DNA of 64,000 bases from JAWVFK01 sp033856175 (lineage in GTDB: Bacteria; Actinomycetota; Thermoleophilia; Solirubrobacterales; 70-9). Where the stretch lies: the NCBI GenBank assembly GCA_033856175.1, contig JAWVFK010000006.1, forward strand, positions 74,426-138,425, given 5' to 3'. The number at the start of each line of letters is the position of its first letter. Positions within the stretch are counted from its first letter, which is position 1. The notes beneath the pieces are model-generated. The model worked only from the letters and a program-made list of their open reading frames with translations, searched no databases and was not told where the DNA came from. The translations under genes and the position numbers were made by a program. Of this stretch, positions 44,848 through 52,493 are shown piece by piece.

Positions 44848-45336
44848 CTATGACGTGCTGTTCGGGTCCTCTTCGGCCGCGAGCTGCAGCGAGCCATCCA
44901 TCGCGTTGTCGAAGTGCTGGCGCTGGATCGGCAGAGCCCATTCGACGAGCTCCTGCACCGGCTGCTCGCCGGCCTGCTCGTTGAGCTTGCCCAGCACCGC
45001 CCAGTGACCGACCTCGGCTGCCTCGGCCATCGTCAGGAACTCGAAGCCGTCGAGGGCGTCTGCGTCCTCGCCGAGATAGGTCCGCATCATCTCGGTCGCC
45101 TCGTTCTTGGTCTCCTGGGCCTTCTCGAGGATCGCGGTCTTCTTGCCGTCGCGGGAGTCGGCGAGCTCGGTGCAGCGCTCCTCGGTCTGGCGTGCCTCCT
45201 CGCGCATGCGCTCGAGCGTCTGCGCGAGTTGCGAGTCCTCGGTCAGGCCGGCGACCTTCTCGGTCGCGCCCTGGGCCGCCATCGCCAGGCCGGTTACCTC
45301 TCCAAGCTTCTCTTCGAGCACGGTCAGATCCGCCAT
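44848..45336 (-). CDS. Ferritin-like helical protein
   Basis: A 162-residue acidic protein predicted to be four long helices: LEEKLGEVTGLAMAAQGATE, LAQTLERMREEARQTEERCT, FLTMAEAAEVGHWAVLGKLN and VEWALPIQRQHFDNAMDGSL. The Glu and His pairs (EERC, AEVGH and QRQH) fall where a ferritin-like fold would bind metal. The match is by pattern only, and it may be a different helical bundle. A GAAGGAGGCAGAG ribosome-binding site precedes the ATG. No partner gene is close on the same strand. Confidence 0.5.
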   Translation of the reverse strand: MADLTVLEEKLGEVTGLAMAAQGATEKVAGLTEDSQLAQTLERMREEARQTEERCTELADSRDGKKTAILEKAQETKNEATEMMRTYLGEDADALDGFEFLTMAEAAEVGHWAVLGKLNEQAGEQPVQELVEWALPIQRQHFDNAMDGSLQLAAEEDPNSTS

Positions 45337-45411
45337 CTCTGCCTCCTTCGGTTGGTGACGGTTGACCGATTACCCCGGCGGCGGTCGCGGAAACAGCCGC
45401 AGACGCTTGGC

Positions 45412-45897
45412 TCAGTCGCCGGGCGGGTAGCCGCGCTCGGCGGCGGGCTCGAGCACGACGAGCGGGATCTGGCGCTCGGTGAAGGTCCGGTAGCGGTCGA
45501 GAGCGGGGAAGCCGGCGGCGAAGCGGCGCCAGAGCTCCGCCTGCTCGACGCCCTCCGTCTGCCGGGGGACGACGCGCTCGCGACGGCTGCCGAACACGGC
45601 GACGCCCCAGCCGGCGTCGCGGAGGTTCAGCCACCACGCCGGCGTTCGGTTCGAGCCGGCGTTGGCGGCGATGACGATGAAGCGATCGCCGTCGGGCATG
45701 TAGATGACCGGCGTCCGGCGGGTCTTGCCACTGCGGCGCCCGACGGTCTCGATGACCATCACCGGCGCCCCGAACCAGCGGCGGATCAAGCGCCCGCCGC
45801 TGATTCGGAACAGCCGTCCATGGAGGTCCGCCGCGACCTGCTGGAAGCGAGGCATCCTCGTCCAGAGGTTGAACAGGCGTGCTACCCGGGCCGACAT
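45412..45897 (-). CDS. Deazaflavin (F420)-dependent nitroreductase-family protein
   Basis: A 161-residue protein with the actinobacterial Ddn/DUF385 signature: VIETVGRRSGKTRRTPVIY, DGDRFIVIAANAGSNRTPAW and WWLNLRDAG. These split-barrel proteins use cofactor F420 to reduce quinones, nitro-compounds or other substrates. A TAGCAT box seven bases before the ATG points to a leaderless mRNA. The presence of this family supports the actinobacterial origin of the window. Confidence 0.88.
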   Translation of the reverse strand: MSARVARLFNLWTRMPRFQQVAADLHGRLFRISGGRLIRRWFGAPVMVIETVGRRSGKTRRTPVIYMPDGDRFIVIAANAGSNRTPAWWLNLRDAGWGVAVFGSRRERVVPRQTEGVEQAELWRRFAAGFPALDRYRTFTERQIPLVVLEPAAERGYPPGD

Positions 45898-45904
45898 CGG
45901 CCCA

Positions 45905-45910
45905 ATGCTA
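45905..45910 (-). promoter_or_regulatory. -10 box of the deazaflavin-dependent gene
   Basis: TAGCAT on the minus strand, seven bases from the ATG at 45897. Confidence 0.5.
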
Positions 45911-45933
45911 AGCCGCGCTCGGGATGAGCGGTC

Positions 45934-46335
45934 CTAGGCTGGCTGCGCGGCCGCGGGGTCCGGGGCGCCCAGCTGCGTGACGTCGGGCGCCTCATAGACC
46001 TTGCCGGGAACGCCGCCGATGATCAGCACTCGCATGCCCTCATCGCCGGGCCAGACCTTGCGGCTGACGCCGCTGCCGACCCGGACCATCGTCTCGGGGT
46101 CGACCGCGTGCCGCTCGCCCTCGATCTCGATCTCGCCGCCGCCGCTGAGGACGACGTAGGCCTCCTCCTGGCCGTCCTTGGCGTGATCGTGCTCGGGGTA
46201 CTGCTCGGCGTTCGCCGGCATGTCGATGACCTGCATGCCGAAGGACTCGATGCCGAGCTCGGCCCGGGCGCGCTTGAAGGCGCCGTAGAAGACGGCCTCC
46301 ATGTCCTCGATCTTCTTGACCGTGAAGTTGCTCAT
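45934..46335 (-). CDS. Cupin-domain protein under TetR control
   Basis: A 133-residue cupin. The first motif has AEQYPEHDHAKDGQEEAYVV with the metal-binding His and Glu residues; the second is MVRVGSGVSRKVWPG, in which the usual His is not obvious. The ribosome-binding site CAGGAGGCAAC precedes the ATG. It is divergent from a TetR regulator gene, and a 32-bp palindrome lies between them, so it is the likely target of that regulator. The role is unknown. Confidence 0.8.
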   Translation of the reverse strand: MSNFTVKKIEDMEAVFYGAFKRARAELGIESFGMQVIDMPANAEQYPEHDHAKDGQEEAYVVLSGGGEIEIEGERHAVDPETMVRVGSGVSRKVWPGDEGMRVLIIGGVPGKVYEAPDVTQLGAPDPAAAQPA

Positions 46336-46396
46336 GTTGCCTCCTGGGAATGGCTGGGGGGATATTGGGTTGTCGGGGGTGACGCGGCGGCGAATA

Positions 46397-46428
46397 TAGC
46401 ATCCGTACGAACGTTCGTGCGGATGCTA
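46397..46428. promoter_or_regulatory. 32-bp TetR operator palindrome
   Basis: The left half TAGCATCCGTACGAAC matches the reverse complement of the right half, with one mismatch (position 10). It ends three bases before the ATG of the TetR gene and lies about 60 bases upstream of the divergent cupin gene, so binding would block both promoters. Confidence 0.85.
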
Positions 46429-46430
46429 GG

Positions 46431-47033
46431 ATGGCCGCCATGGCGACCGCCTTGAAGGACCGTCCCAAGCCGCCGGCCGGGCCCAGCACCCGGGAAGCGA
46501 TCCTCGCCCGCGCCGTCGATCTCGCCTCGACCGACGGCCTCGAAGGCCTGACGATCGGCCGGCTGGCGTCCGACCTCGGCATGAGCAAGAGCGGCCTCTT
46601 CGGCCACTTCGGCTCGAAGGAGGAGCTGCAGCTCGCGACCGTCGCCGTCGCCGCCGAGCGCTTCATCGCCGAGGTGATCGCGCCGCTCGCCGATCGCGAC
46701 CCCGGCGTTGCACGGCTGCACGCTCTCTGCGACGCCTACATCGGCTACCTCGAGCGCGAGGTCTTTCCCGGCGGCTGCTTCCTCGCCGCCGCGGCGACCG
46801 AGTTCGACGCTCGCCCGGGCCCGGTACGCGATGCGATCCGCGACCTCGTCGCCGCCTGGCGCGGTGCGCTCGAGCGCGAGGGCCGTGCCGCCGGCGTCGA
46901 GGACCCGGGCCAGCTCGCCTTCGAGCTTCACGCGATCGCCCAGGGGGCGAACCTCAACTTTCAGCTCTTCGGCGAGCGCAAGGCATTTCGCCGCGCCCGC
47001 GTCGCCTTCGAGCGCCTGTTGCCGAAGGCATGA
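46431..47033 (+). CDS. TetR/AcrR-family repressor
   Basis: A 200-residue regulator. The DNA-binding part is TREAILARAVDLASTDGLEG, LTIGRLASDLGMSKSGLFGH, FGSKEELQLATV. The C-terminal ligand domain resembles the TetR_C group with YLEREVFPGGCFLAAAATEF. It should bind the palindrome at 46397-46428 and control itself and the divergent cupin gene. The ATG may be at 46431 or 46440; the operator runs almost to the first. The next gene overlaps its stop by four bases, so a small operon follows. Confidence 0.9.
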   Translation: MAAMATALKDRPKPPAGPSTREAILARAVDLASTDGLEGLTIGRLASDLGMSKSGLFGHFGSKEELQLATVAVAAERFIAEVIAPLADRDPGVARLHALCDAYIGYLEREVFPGGCFLAAAATEFDARPGPVRDAIRDLVAAWRGALEREGRAAGVEDPGQLAFELHAIAQGANLNFQLFGERKAFRRARVAFERLLPKA

Positions 47034-47617
47034 CTCTGGCCGAAGGCATGACTGCGGCCGACGGCAGGAGTCGCCGCAAAGCGCTGCGACTGTCCGGCTT
47101 GGCGACGCTGGCGCTGTTCATCGTCCTGGCGGTTCTCGACCGGCGGATGACCGACGCCGGCGGCCCCGGCATCGTCGGCTTCGAGATCGCCGGCAGCGCC
47201 CACCGGGCCGCTGAGATCCTCGCCGATTGGGGCAAGAGCGGCCGCGACGCCGCCAGGCTCTCGCTCTGGCTCGACTTCGGCTTCATCGCCGCCTACATGA
47301 CCCTTTTGACCCTTGCCGTCCGCAGCGCCCGCGACCGCGTCGAGCGTGGCAGTGGCAGTGGCAATGGCAATGGCCGGGCGCGGCTGGCGGCGATCGGCGG
47401 CGTCGCCGCGGTGCTGCCGTTCATCAACGGCGGCTGCGACGCGATCGAGAACGTCTTCCTCCTTCTCGTCCTCGGCGGCCACGGCGGCAGCGATGCGCCG
47501 CTGCTGGCGACCGTCTTCGCCTCGATCAAGTTCGTCTCGCTGGTGGCGATCCTCGCCTTCCTCCTCGCGGCGGCGCTGAGCCGGCGTGCTGCGATATCTC
47601 GAGCCGGCCGAGCGTGA
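47030..47617 (+). CDS. Membrane protein of unknown function
   Basis: A 195-residue protein with four predicted membrane helices (about 23-41, 76-97, 123-140 and 158-187). A SGSGNGNG linker between helices 2 and 3 comes from a hexanucleotide repeat in the DNA. A 15-bp direct repeat at 47021-47053 duplicates the start region, giving two in-frame ATGs (47030, 47048). It is coupled to the TetR gene by an ATGA overlap and to the next gene by a GTGA overlap. No family recognised. Confidence 0.65.
   Translation: MTLAEGMTAADGRSRRKALRLSGLATLALFIVLAVLDRRMTDAGGPGIVGFEIAGSAHRAAEILADWGKSGRDAARLSLWLDFGFIAAYMTLLTLAVRSARDRVERGSGSGNGNGRARLAAIGGVAAVLPFINGGCDAIENVFLLLVLGGHGGSDAPLLATVFASIKFVSLVAILAFLLAAALSRRAAISRAGRA
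47348..47374. repeat. Hexanucleotide microsatellite inside a gene
   Basis: GGCAGT twice, then GGCAAT twice, followed by GGC. Encodes a Gly/Ser/Asn linker and keeps the frame. Such a tract can change copy number. Confidence 0.6.
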
Positions 47618-48069
47618 CCACGGCAGCGCGAGCAGAGGCGGCTGCCCCGCCGGCGAGCGCCGAGGTGGCGGAGTTCGTCGAGCGCTTCCGCTCGGCTTGG
47701 GCGGATCCGCAGCTCGAGCATTTCGAGGCGCTATTCCACGCCGACGTCGTGTTGATCCAGCCGCTGGTGCCAACGATGAGTGGGAGGCCGGCGGCGCTCG
47801 AAGGTTTTCGCCGCCTGCTCCACGGCTTCCGCGGCCTGCATGGTGAGGTCCTGAGTTGGCGCGGCGAGGGCGACACGGTCTTCATCGAGCTGGCGCTAAG
47901 CACGACCGGCCGCCGGCCGCTGGCCTGGACGGTCGTCGATCGGATCAAGCTCGAAGATGGCCTGATCCGCGAGCGGGTCAGCTACATGGACTCGCTGACC
48001 CTGCTGGTCGGGACCATGACGCGGCCGGCGTGGTGGCCGCGACTCGCCCGCCTGCAGCTTTCGCGCTAG
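47614..48069 (+). CDS. SnoaL-like (NTF2-fold) protein
   Basis: A 151-residue protein with the NTF2/SnoaL pattern: EFVERFRSAWADPQLEHFEA at the N-terminal helices, LFHADVVLIQPLVP, and RIKLEDGLIRERVSYMD at the end. Members are small polyketide cyclases, isomerases or binding proteins. The start is GTG at 47614, overlapping the stop of the membrane protein gene; a longer frame upstream is opposite to no domain. Third gene of the TetR operon. Confidence 0.78.
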   Translation: MTTAARAEAAAPPASAEVAEFVERFRSAWADPQLEHFEALFHADVVLIQPLVPTMSGRPAALEGFRRLLHGFRGLHGEVLSWRGEGDTVFIELALSTTGRRPLAWTVVDRIKLEDGLIRERVSYMDSLTLLVGTMTRPAWWPRLARLQLSR

Positions 48070-48073
48070 CGCT

Positions 48074-48391
48074 TCAGGAGGCTCGGGAGATAGCGGCTTC
48101 GAGCTCGGCCTTGGTCATCTTCGACCGGCCCTCGATGCCAAGCGCGGTGGCGCGCTTGTAGAGCTCCTCCTTTGTTGGCGAGCTCGTCGGCGAGCCGCCG
48201 TTGCGCCGGCTGCCCCCGGTCGACGCGGCCTTGGACGCCGTGCTGGCCGACGCCGTGCTGGCCGGTGCCGAAGGCGTGGCCGCCGTCGGGGCCGTCGCTG
48301 GACCTGCCGGCTCGACGAGCGGCTGCGACAGGTAGCGCCAGATCGCGGCGGCGAAGCCTGCCAATGCTCCGAAGGCGAGCAACTTACGCAT
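48074..48391 (-). CDS. Membrane-anchored protein with Rho/SAP-like C-terminus
   Basis: A 105-residue protein. Residues 4-20 are a membrane anchor (LLAFGALAGFAAAIWRYL). A Ser/Thr/Ala-rich linker of about 45 residues follows. The C-terminal 35 residues, TKEELYKRATALGIEGRSKM and TKAELEAAI, match the helix-extended-loop-helix found in Rho N-terminal and SAP-like domains, which bind nucleic acid. This combination is common in actinobacteria. A TAGGCT box lies eight bases before the ATG. Role unknown. Confidence 0.7.
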   Translation of the reverse strand: MRKLLAFGALAGFAAAIWRYLSQPLVEPAGPATAPTAATPSAPASTASASTASKAASTGGSRRNGGSPTSSPTKEELYKRATALGIEGRSKMTKAELEAAISRAS

Positions 48392-48399
48392 GCAAGACG

Positions 48400-48405
48400 A
48401 GCCTA
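48400..48405 (-). promoter_or_regulatory. -10 box of the Rho/SAP-like gene
   Basis: TAGGCT on the minus strand, eight bases from the ATG at 48391. Confidence 0.5.
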
Positions 48406-48438
48406 CCCGGCTCGCCGAGCAGAAAACCTCACCTCGGG

Positions 48439-49806
48439 CTAGAGCCCGTACTCCTCCATCAGCTTCAGCCAGACCTCGCTGCGGGTGGGGAAGGCGGGGA
48501 TCGCCTGCCAGAGGCGATCGAGAGGGACCTCGGCGACGATCGCGATCGTCGCGGCGTGGAGGAACTCGGCGGTCTCGGCGCCGACGAAGGTTGCGCCAAC
48601 CAGGACCCGCCGATCCTCGTCCACCACCAGCCGGCTCGTGCCCGCGGTGTCCTTGCCGACGAAGCTGGCGCCGGCGCTGCCGGCGGTCTCGACGTCGACC
48701 GCCTTCGCCTCGATGCCCGCCTCGCGGGCCTGCTCGAGCGTCTTGCCGACGGCCGCCACCTGCGGGTCGGTGAACGTCACCCGCGGCGAGCCGCGCTGCT
48801 CGGCGGTCGCGGCGGCGTCCTTGCCCAGGATGGTGTCGGCGGCGGCGCGCGCCTGGTACTTGCCCATGTGGGTCAGCAGGGCGCGGCCATTGACGTCGCC
48901 GATCGCGTAAAGCCAGTCGCGGCCGCCGACCCGCAGCTGATCGTCGACCTCGAGATAGCCATCCACCTCCACGCCGACCGTTTCGAGGCCGATCCCCTCG
49001 CTTCGCGCCCGGCGGCCGATCGCGACGAGGATCTCCTTGCCGCGAACGGGCTCGCCCTGCTCGAGCTCGACGACGATCTCGCCGTTCTCACGGCGGACGG
49101 CGCTGGCCTTGGTGCCGGCGCGGACGTCGACCCCCCGCTCGCGCAGTCCGTCGGCGACCTGCTCGCCGGCGAACGGCTCCTCGCTCGGCAGCAGCCGCTC
49201 GGCGGCCTCGACCAAGGCCACCTTGGATCCGAGGCTCGACCACGCCTGTGCCAGCTCAGCCCCGACCGGCCCGCCGCCGAGGACTACCAGGCTCTGCGGC
49301 GCGCGGTCGGCGGTCGTCGCCTTGCGGTTGGTCCAGGGCTCGACCTCGCGCAGGCCGTCGATCGGCGGGATCGCCGCCGCCGAGCCGGTGGCGATGACGA
49401 CGGCGCGGCGGGCCGTGAGGACCTCGTCGCCGACGGTGACTCGGCGCTCACCGTCGAGGGCGGCTGCGCCGCGGACGAGGGCGATGCCCTTGTGCTCGAG
49501 CCAGGGGAGCTGCCCGGAGTCGTCGAGGTGGTGGATCACCTCGTCGCGGCGGGCGAGCGCCGCCGGGACGTCTACATCGCCCTTGACCGCCTCACGGGCG
49601 CCGGGCACCCGCTCGACCTCCTCCAGCAGCTCGGCCGGGCGCAGCAGTGCCTTCGACGGCATGCAGGCATAGAAGGCGCAGTCGCCGCCCACCAGCTCCG
49701 GCTCGGCGATCGCCACGTCGAGCCCGCCGTCGGCCAGGCGGCCGGCGCAGGCCTGCCCGGCCGGACCGGATCCGAGGACTACGACGTCAACCTCGCGCTC
49801 GCTCAC
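48439..49806 (-). CDS. Pyridine nucleotide-disulfide oxidoreductase
   Basis: A 455-residue flavoenzyme. It has the FAD motif VVVLGSGPAGQACAGRLADG, the redox disulfide CAFYACMPSKALLRP (CxxxxC), the NAD(P) motif LVVLGGGPVGAELAQAW and the closing GDVNGRALLTHMGKYQARAA. Lipoamide dehydrogenases end with HPTxSE, carrying the catalytic His; here it reads AFPTRSE, with Phe in place of His. The enzyme is thus unlikely to be a true dihydrolipoyl dehydrogenase and may be a quinone or metal reductase or transhydrogenase-like enzyme. The GTG at 49806 is chosen because TATAGA lies six bases away. Confidence 0.87.
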   Translation of the reverse strand: MSEREVDVVVLGSGPAGQACAGRLADGGLDVAIAEPELVGGDCAFYACMPSKALLRPAELLEEVERVPGAREAVKGDVDVPAALARRDEVIHHLDDSGQLPWLEHKGIALVRGAAALDGERRVTVGDEVLTARRAVVIATGSAAAIPPIDGLREVEPWTNRKATTADRAPQSLVVLGGGPVGAELAQAWSSLGSKVALVEAAERLLPSEEPFAGEQVADGLRERGVDVRAGTKASAVRRENGEIVVELEQGEPVRGKEILVAIGRRARSEGIGLETVGVEVDGYLEVDDQLRVGGRDWLYAIGDVNGRALLTHMGKYQARAAADTILGKDAAATAEQRGSPRVTFTDPQVAAVGKTLEQAREAGIEAKAVDVETAGSAGASFVGKDTAGTSRLVVDEDRRVLVGATFVGAETAEFLHAATIAIVAEVPLDRLWQAIPAFPTRSEVWLKLMEEYGL

Positions 49807-49812
49807 GCAAGG

Positions 49813-49818
49813 TCTATA
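49813..49818 (-). promoter_or_regulatory. -10 box of the disulfide oxidoreductase gene
   Basis: TATAGA on the minus strand, six bases from the GTG at 49806. Confidence 0.4.
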
Positions 49819-49924
49819 CCCGCAAACCATCGTCAAAGCCCATCGTCAGTGCGGGGCGTTCGCGGTTTTGTCCGCGGATCGCCGGGTAGATGGCGCCAAC
49901 ATCCCCCCGACAGAGGAGGAATCC

Positions 49925-50065
49925 ATGGAGTCCGAAGAAGGCGCTACGCCGTTCGAAAGCGGCAACGACGAGCCGGAGACCGGCGAGCAGGGTGCCGACA
50001 CCGGCACGCAGGAAGAGGCCGGCGAGGAAGCCGGCGGCGACGAGGGCGGGGAGGAGGGCGCTTAA
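49925..50065 (+). CDS. Small acidic protein
   Basis: A 46-residue, extremely acidic protein, mostly Glu, Gly, Asp, Ala and Thr (MESEEGATPFESGNDEPET at the start), with no basic residues. The strong GAGGAGGAATCC site before this ATG decides it against the upstream in-frame ATG at 49868. Its stop codon lies inside a perfect 24-bp palindromic terminator. Such peptides are likely disordered; no role can be assigned. Strong translation and termination signals suggest it is well expressed. Confidence 0.7.
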   Translation: MESEEGATPFESGNDEPETGEQGADTGTQEEAGEEAGGDEGGEEGA

Positions 50066-50083
50066 GCGCCCTCCTTTCTTGTT
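50052..50083 (+). terminator. Intrinsic terminator 1
   Basis: A perfect 24-bp palindrome (50052-50075; left half AGGAGGGCGCTT) is followed by TTTCTTGTT. It includes the TAA stop of the acidic protein gene. Confidence 0.8.
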
Positions 50084-50088
50084 GTGAC

Positions 50089-50112
50089 GGGCGCTTAGCG
50101 CCCTCCTTTTTT
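50089..50112 (+). terminator. Intrinsic terminator 2
   Basis: GGGCGC, TTA, GCGCCC, then TCC and six T. It looks like a near-duplicate of the terminator just upstream. Confidence 0.8.
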
Positions 50113-50135
50113 CATCTGGGAGGAGAGGCGGCGGA

Positions 50136-50141
50136 TAGGGT
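50136..50141 (+). promoter_or_regulatory. -10 box of the SHOCT-containing membrane protein gene
   Basis: TAGGGT, six bases before the ATG at 50148; leaderless arrangement. Confidence 0.5.
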
Positions 50142-50147
50142 CCGCCG

Positions 50148-51494
50148 ATGCCGGCCAGCGCGAGCGCGGGGGAGCAGCCCCACCGCACCTCGGTGCGGCT
50201 GCTCGTCGTCCTCGCCTCGCTGCTCGCGTTCCTCTCGATCTTCACGACCTGGATCGATCGCCAAGCGCTCGATACCGGCGCCTGGGTAGATACCAGCGGC
50301 AGGCTGCTGGAGAACGAGCAGGTCTCCGACGCCGTTGCGACCTACGCCGTCGACCAGCTCTACGCCAACGTCGACATCGCCGGGCTGCTTCAGCGGCAGC
50401 TGCCGCGCGACTTCAAGCAGATCTCAGGTCCCGTCGCCGGTGGGTTGCGCGAGGTGGCGACCAGGGCGGCCGAGAAGGCACTGCGGACCGGTCGCATCCA
50501 GGTGGAGTGGAAGACGGCCAATCGGCTCGCCCACCAGACGCTGTTGAGGATCCTCGAAGGTGGCAACGCCGCCGTCAGCACCGAGGGCGGCCGCGTCGTC
50601 CTCGACCTGCGGCCGCTGGTCGAGCAGGTCGCGACGCGCGTCGGCGTCGATCCGAGGGTCGCCGAGGCGATTCCGGCAGATGCCGCCCGGCTCGAGATCC
50701 TGCGCTCGGACGAGCTCAGCCTGGCGCAGACGATCGCCCGCGCTGTCAAGGGACTGGCGCTGCTGTTCTCGCTCGGCACGCTGGCGCTGTTCGCGCTCGC
50801 CGCGTACCTGGCCCGCGGCTGGCGCTGGATGGTCGCCCTCGGTTACGGACTCGGACTGATCGCCGCCGCGGTCGCGGCGCTTGCCCTCCGCAAGGTCGCC
50901 GGCGGCCTCGTCGTCGACGACCTCCTTCGCAACGAGAGCGCGCGGCCGGCGGCCGAGGCGACCTGGGCGATCGGCACCTCGCTGCTCGTCAGCATCGCGA
51001 CGACGGCGCTCGCCTACGGGGCGCTCTTCGTGCTCGCCTCGTTCCTCGCTTCGCCGGCGGAGCGAGCCCTGACCGTTCGCCAGGCACTGGCGCCGAGCCT
51101 GCGCGACCGCCCGGCCGCGGTTTGGTCAGCCTTTGCGGCGGCGGTCTTCCTGGCGCTGATCCTCTCGCCACCGCGGTCGCTGCGCGAGCTGGTGGCGACG
51201 ACAGCGCTGGTCGCCCTGGCCGCGGCAGGGCTGGAGGCGCTGCGCCGCAAGACAGCGCGGGAGTTCCCCGACGCGCTGCGCGGCGAGTGGCGCGTGCGAA
51301 TGCGCCAGCGGGCGCGGGAGGCCAGGCGGGAGGCGGCGCGGCGGATCGAGGCCGCGATCACCGAGCTGACCGACGATCGCGACCCCGCCGACGCCCGGCT
51401 TGAGCGGCTCGAGCGGCTGGCGGCGCTGCACGACCGCGGCGTCCTCGACGACGCCGAGTTCGACGCCGAGAAGAAGCGGCTTCTCGAGTCCTGA
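50148..51494 (+). CDS. Membrane protein with C-terminal SHOCT domain
   Basis: A 448-residue protein. One helix near the N-terminus (18-36) is followed by a large extracytoplasmic region of about 165 residues. Further helices lie at about 205-225, 227-247, 275-300, and 325-365. The end has a basic coiled segment and a SHOCT domain, RLERLERLAALHDRGVLDDA then EFDAEKKRLL. SHOCT domains are short oligomerisation or targeting motifs. The external region is rich in charged residues and unlike a known sensor. Function unknown. Confidence 0.7.
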   Translation: MPASASAGEQPHRTSVRLLVVLASLLAFLSIFTTWIDRQALDTGAWVDTSGRLLENEQVSDAVATYAVDQLYANVDIAGLLQRQLPRDFKQISGPVAGGLREVATRAAEKALRTGRIQVEWKTANRLAHQTLLRILEGGNAAVSTEGGRVVLDLRPLVEQVATRVGVDPRVAEAIPADAARLEILRSDELSLAQTIARAVKGLALLFSLGTLALFALAAYLARGWRWMVALGYGLGLIAAAVAALALRKVAGGLVVDDLLRNESARPAAEATWAIGTSLLVSIATTALAYGALFVLASFLASPAERALTVRQALAPSLRDRPAAVWSAFAAAVFLALILSPPRSLRELVATTALVALAAAGLEALRRKTAREFPDALRGEWRVRMRQRAREARREAARRIEAAITELTDDRDPADARLERLERLAALHDRGVLDDAEFDAEKKRLLES

Positions 51495-51502
51495 GAGCTG
51501 AC

Positions 51503-52444
51503 TCAGGCGCCGGCGAGGGCGGCGGCGCGGCGCTCGGCGGAGATCGAGTAGGCGCGCGAGCGGGCGTGGAGGATCTTGTCGTCGGGCAGCTCGATGCCGT
51601 CGACGGCGTTGGTCGGGTCGAAGACCATGATCTGGCCGTCGGCCTCGAGCTCGGGTGCCAGCTCGGTCAGCTCGAGGTGGCCGAGCTCGACGGTTTCGCG
51701 CTCCTCGGGCCAGGGCACCGTCGGATCGTCGATCGAGTCGCTCTCCTCACCGAGCCGTGCCAGCAGGGTGAAGGCGATCGGGCCGCCGGCCAGCCGCTCG
51801 CCCAGCTCGGTCTGGAGGTAGTCGCCGTCGAGGCCGTCGATGTCCTCCTCGGCGGCGCTGTGGGCGCCGGCCTCGGGGATGAAGCGGTAGCGGATGTAGC
51901 GCCGGTCCCCCTCGGCATTCACCAGGCCGAAGGCGTGGAGGCTGTTGTATTCGCAGGTCGCGTAGCTGACCGGCGGCACCAGGCTCGGAATGATCAGCTG
52001 CAGCGCCGCCGCGGTCTCTGGGTGCTCGCCGAGAAAGGCACCGACCTTCTCCATGTTCGGGCCCTCCGTCCCTGGGTCGGGCCTGCGGGCACGGAGGAAC
52101 GCGAGGAAGTCCTCGGCGTTGCGGACGAAGAAGACGGGCAGGCTCAGCGCGACGATGTCGGTCGCCGAGCCGTCGGCGAGATGGAACTTGACGGCGAGCC
52201 CGCGTCCCTCGAGCCGCTCGGCGTCAGAGGCCTCGGGCCTGCCGCCGCCGTTGGAGAACCGCGCCGTAACCGCGACGGGCTCGTCCTGCAGATGGCCGGC
52301 GCGGCTCAACTCCCTGGCGCCGGGGGCGGGGGTGAAGCTGCCGCGGCAGAAGCTGCCTTTGGCGTGGGCAGCGCGGAAGCCCGCGTGCTCGCCGCCGGCC
52401 AGCTCCGACATCGCGGCGATGATCTCGTGATCCAGCTCCCCCAT
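51503..52444 (-). CDS. Catalase-related heme peroxidase
   Basis: A 313-residue member of the small catalase (SrpA-like) group. The distal His is in GFRAAHAKGSFCRGSFTPA, then ARFSNGGGRPEASDAERLEG, LAVKFHL and VFFVRNAEDFLAFL, and the proximal Tyr in HARSRAYSISAERR. It lacks the C-terminal domain of full catalases. Such proteins bind heme and break down peroxides weakly or act in oxylipin-like chemistry. The ATG at 52444 is fixed by a TAGGCT box eight bases upstream. It is divergent from msrA. Confidence 0.87.
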   Translation of the reverse strand: MGELDHEIIAAMSELAGGEHAGFRAAHAKGSFCRGSFTPAPGARELSRAGHLQDEPVAVTARFSNGGGRPEASDAERLEGRGLAVKFHLADGSATDIVALSLPVFFVRNAEDFLAFLRARRPDPGTEGPNMEKVGAFLGEHPETAAALQLIIPSLVPPVSYATCEYNSLHAFGLVNAEGDRRYIRYRFIPEAGAHSAAEEDIDGLDGDYLQTELGERLAGGPIAFTLLARLGEESDSIDDPTVPWPEERETVELGHLELTELAPELEADGQIMVFDPTNAVDGIELPDDKILHARSRAYSISAERRAAALAGA

Positions 52445-52452
52445 CGCCGGGC

Positions 52453-52458
52453 AGCCTA
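52453..52458 (-). promoter_or_regulatory. -10 box of the catalase-related gene
   Basis: TAGGCT on the minus strand, eight bases from the ATG at 52444. Confidence 0.5.
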
Positions 52459-52480
52459 CCGGCCGCTGCCGGGCGCGGGC

Positions 52481-52486
52481 TAAGCT
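52481..52486 (+). promoter_or_regulatory. -10 box of msrA
   Basis: TAAGCT, seven bases before the ATG at 52494. Only 22 bases lie between it and the divergent -10 box at 52453-52458. Confidence 0.5.
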
Positions 52487-52493
52487 CATCTGG

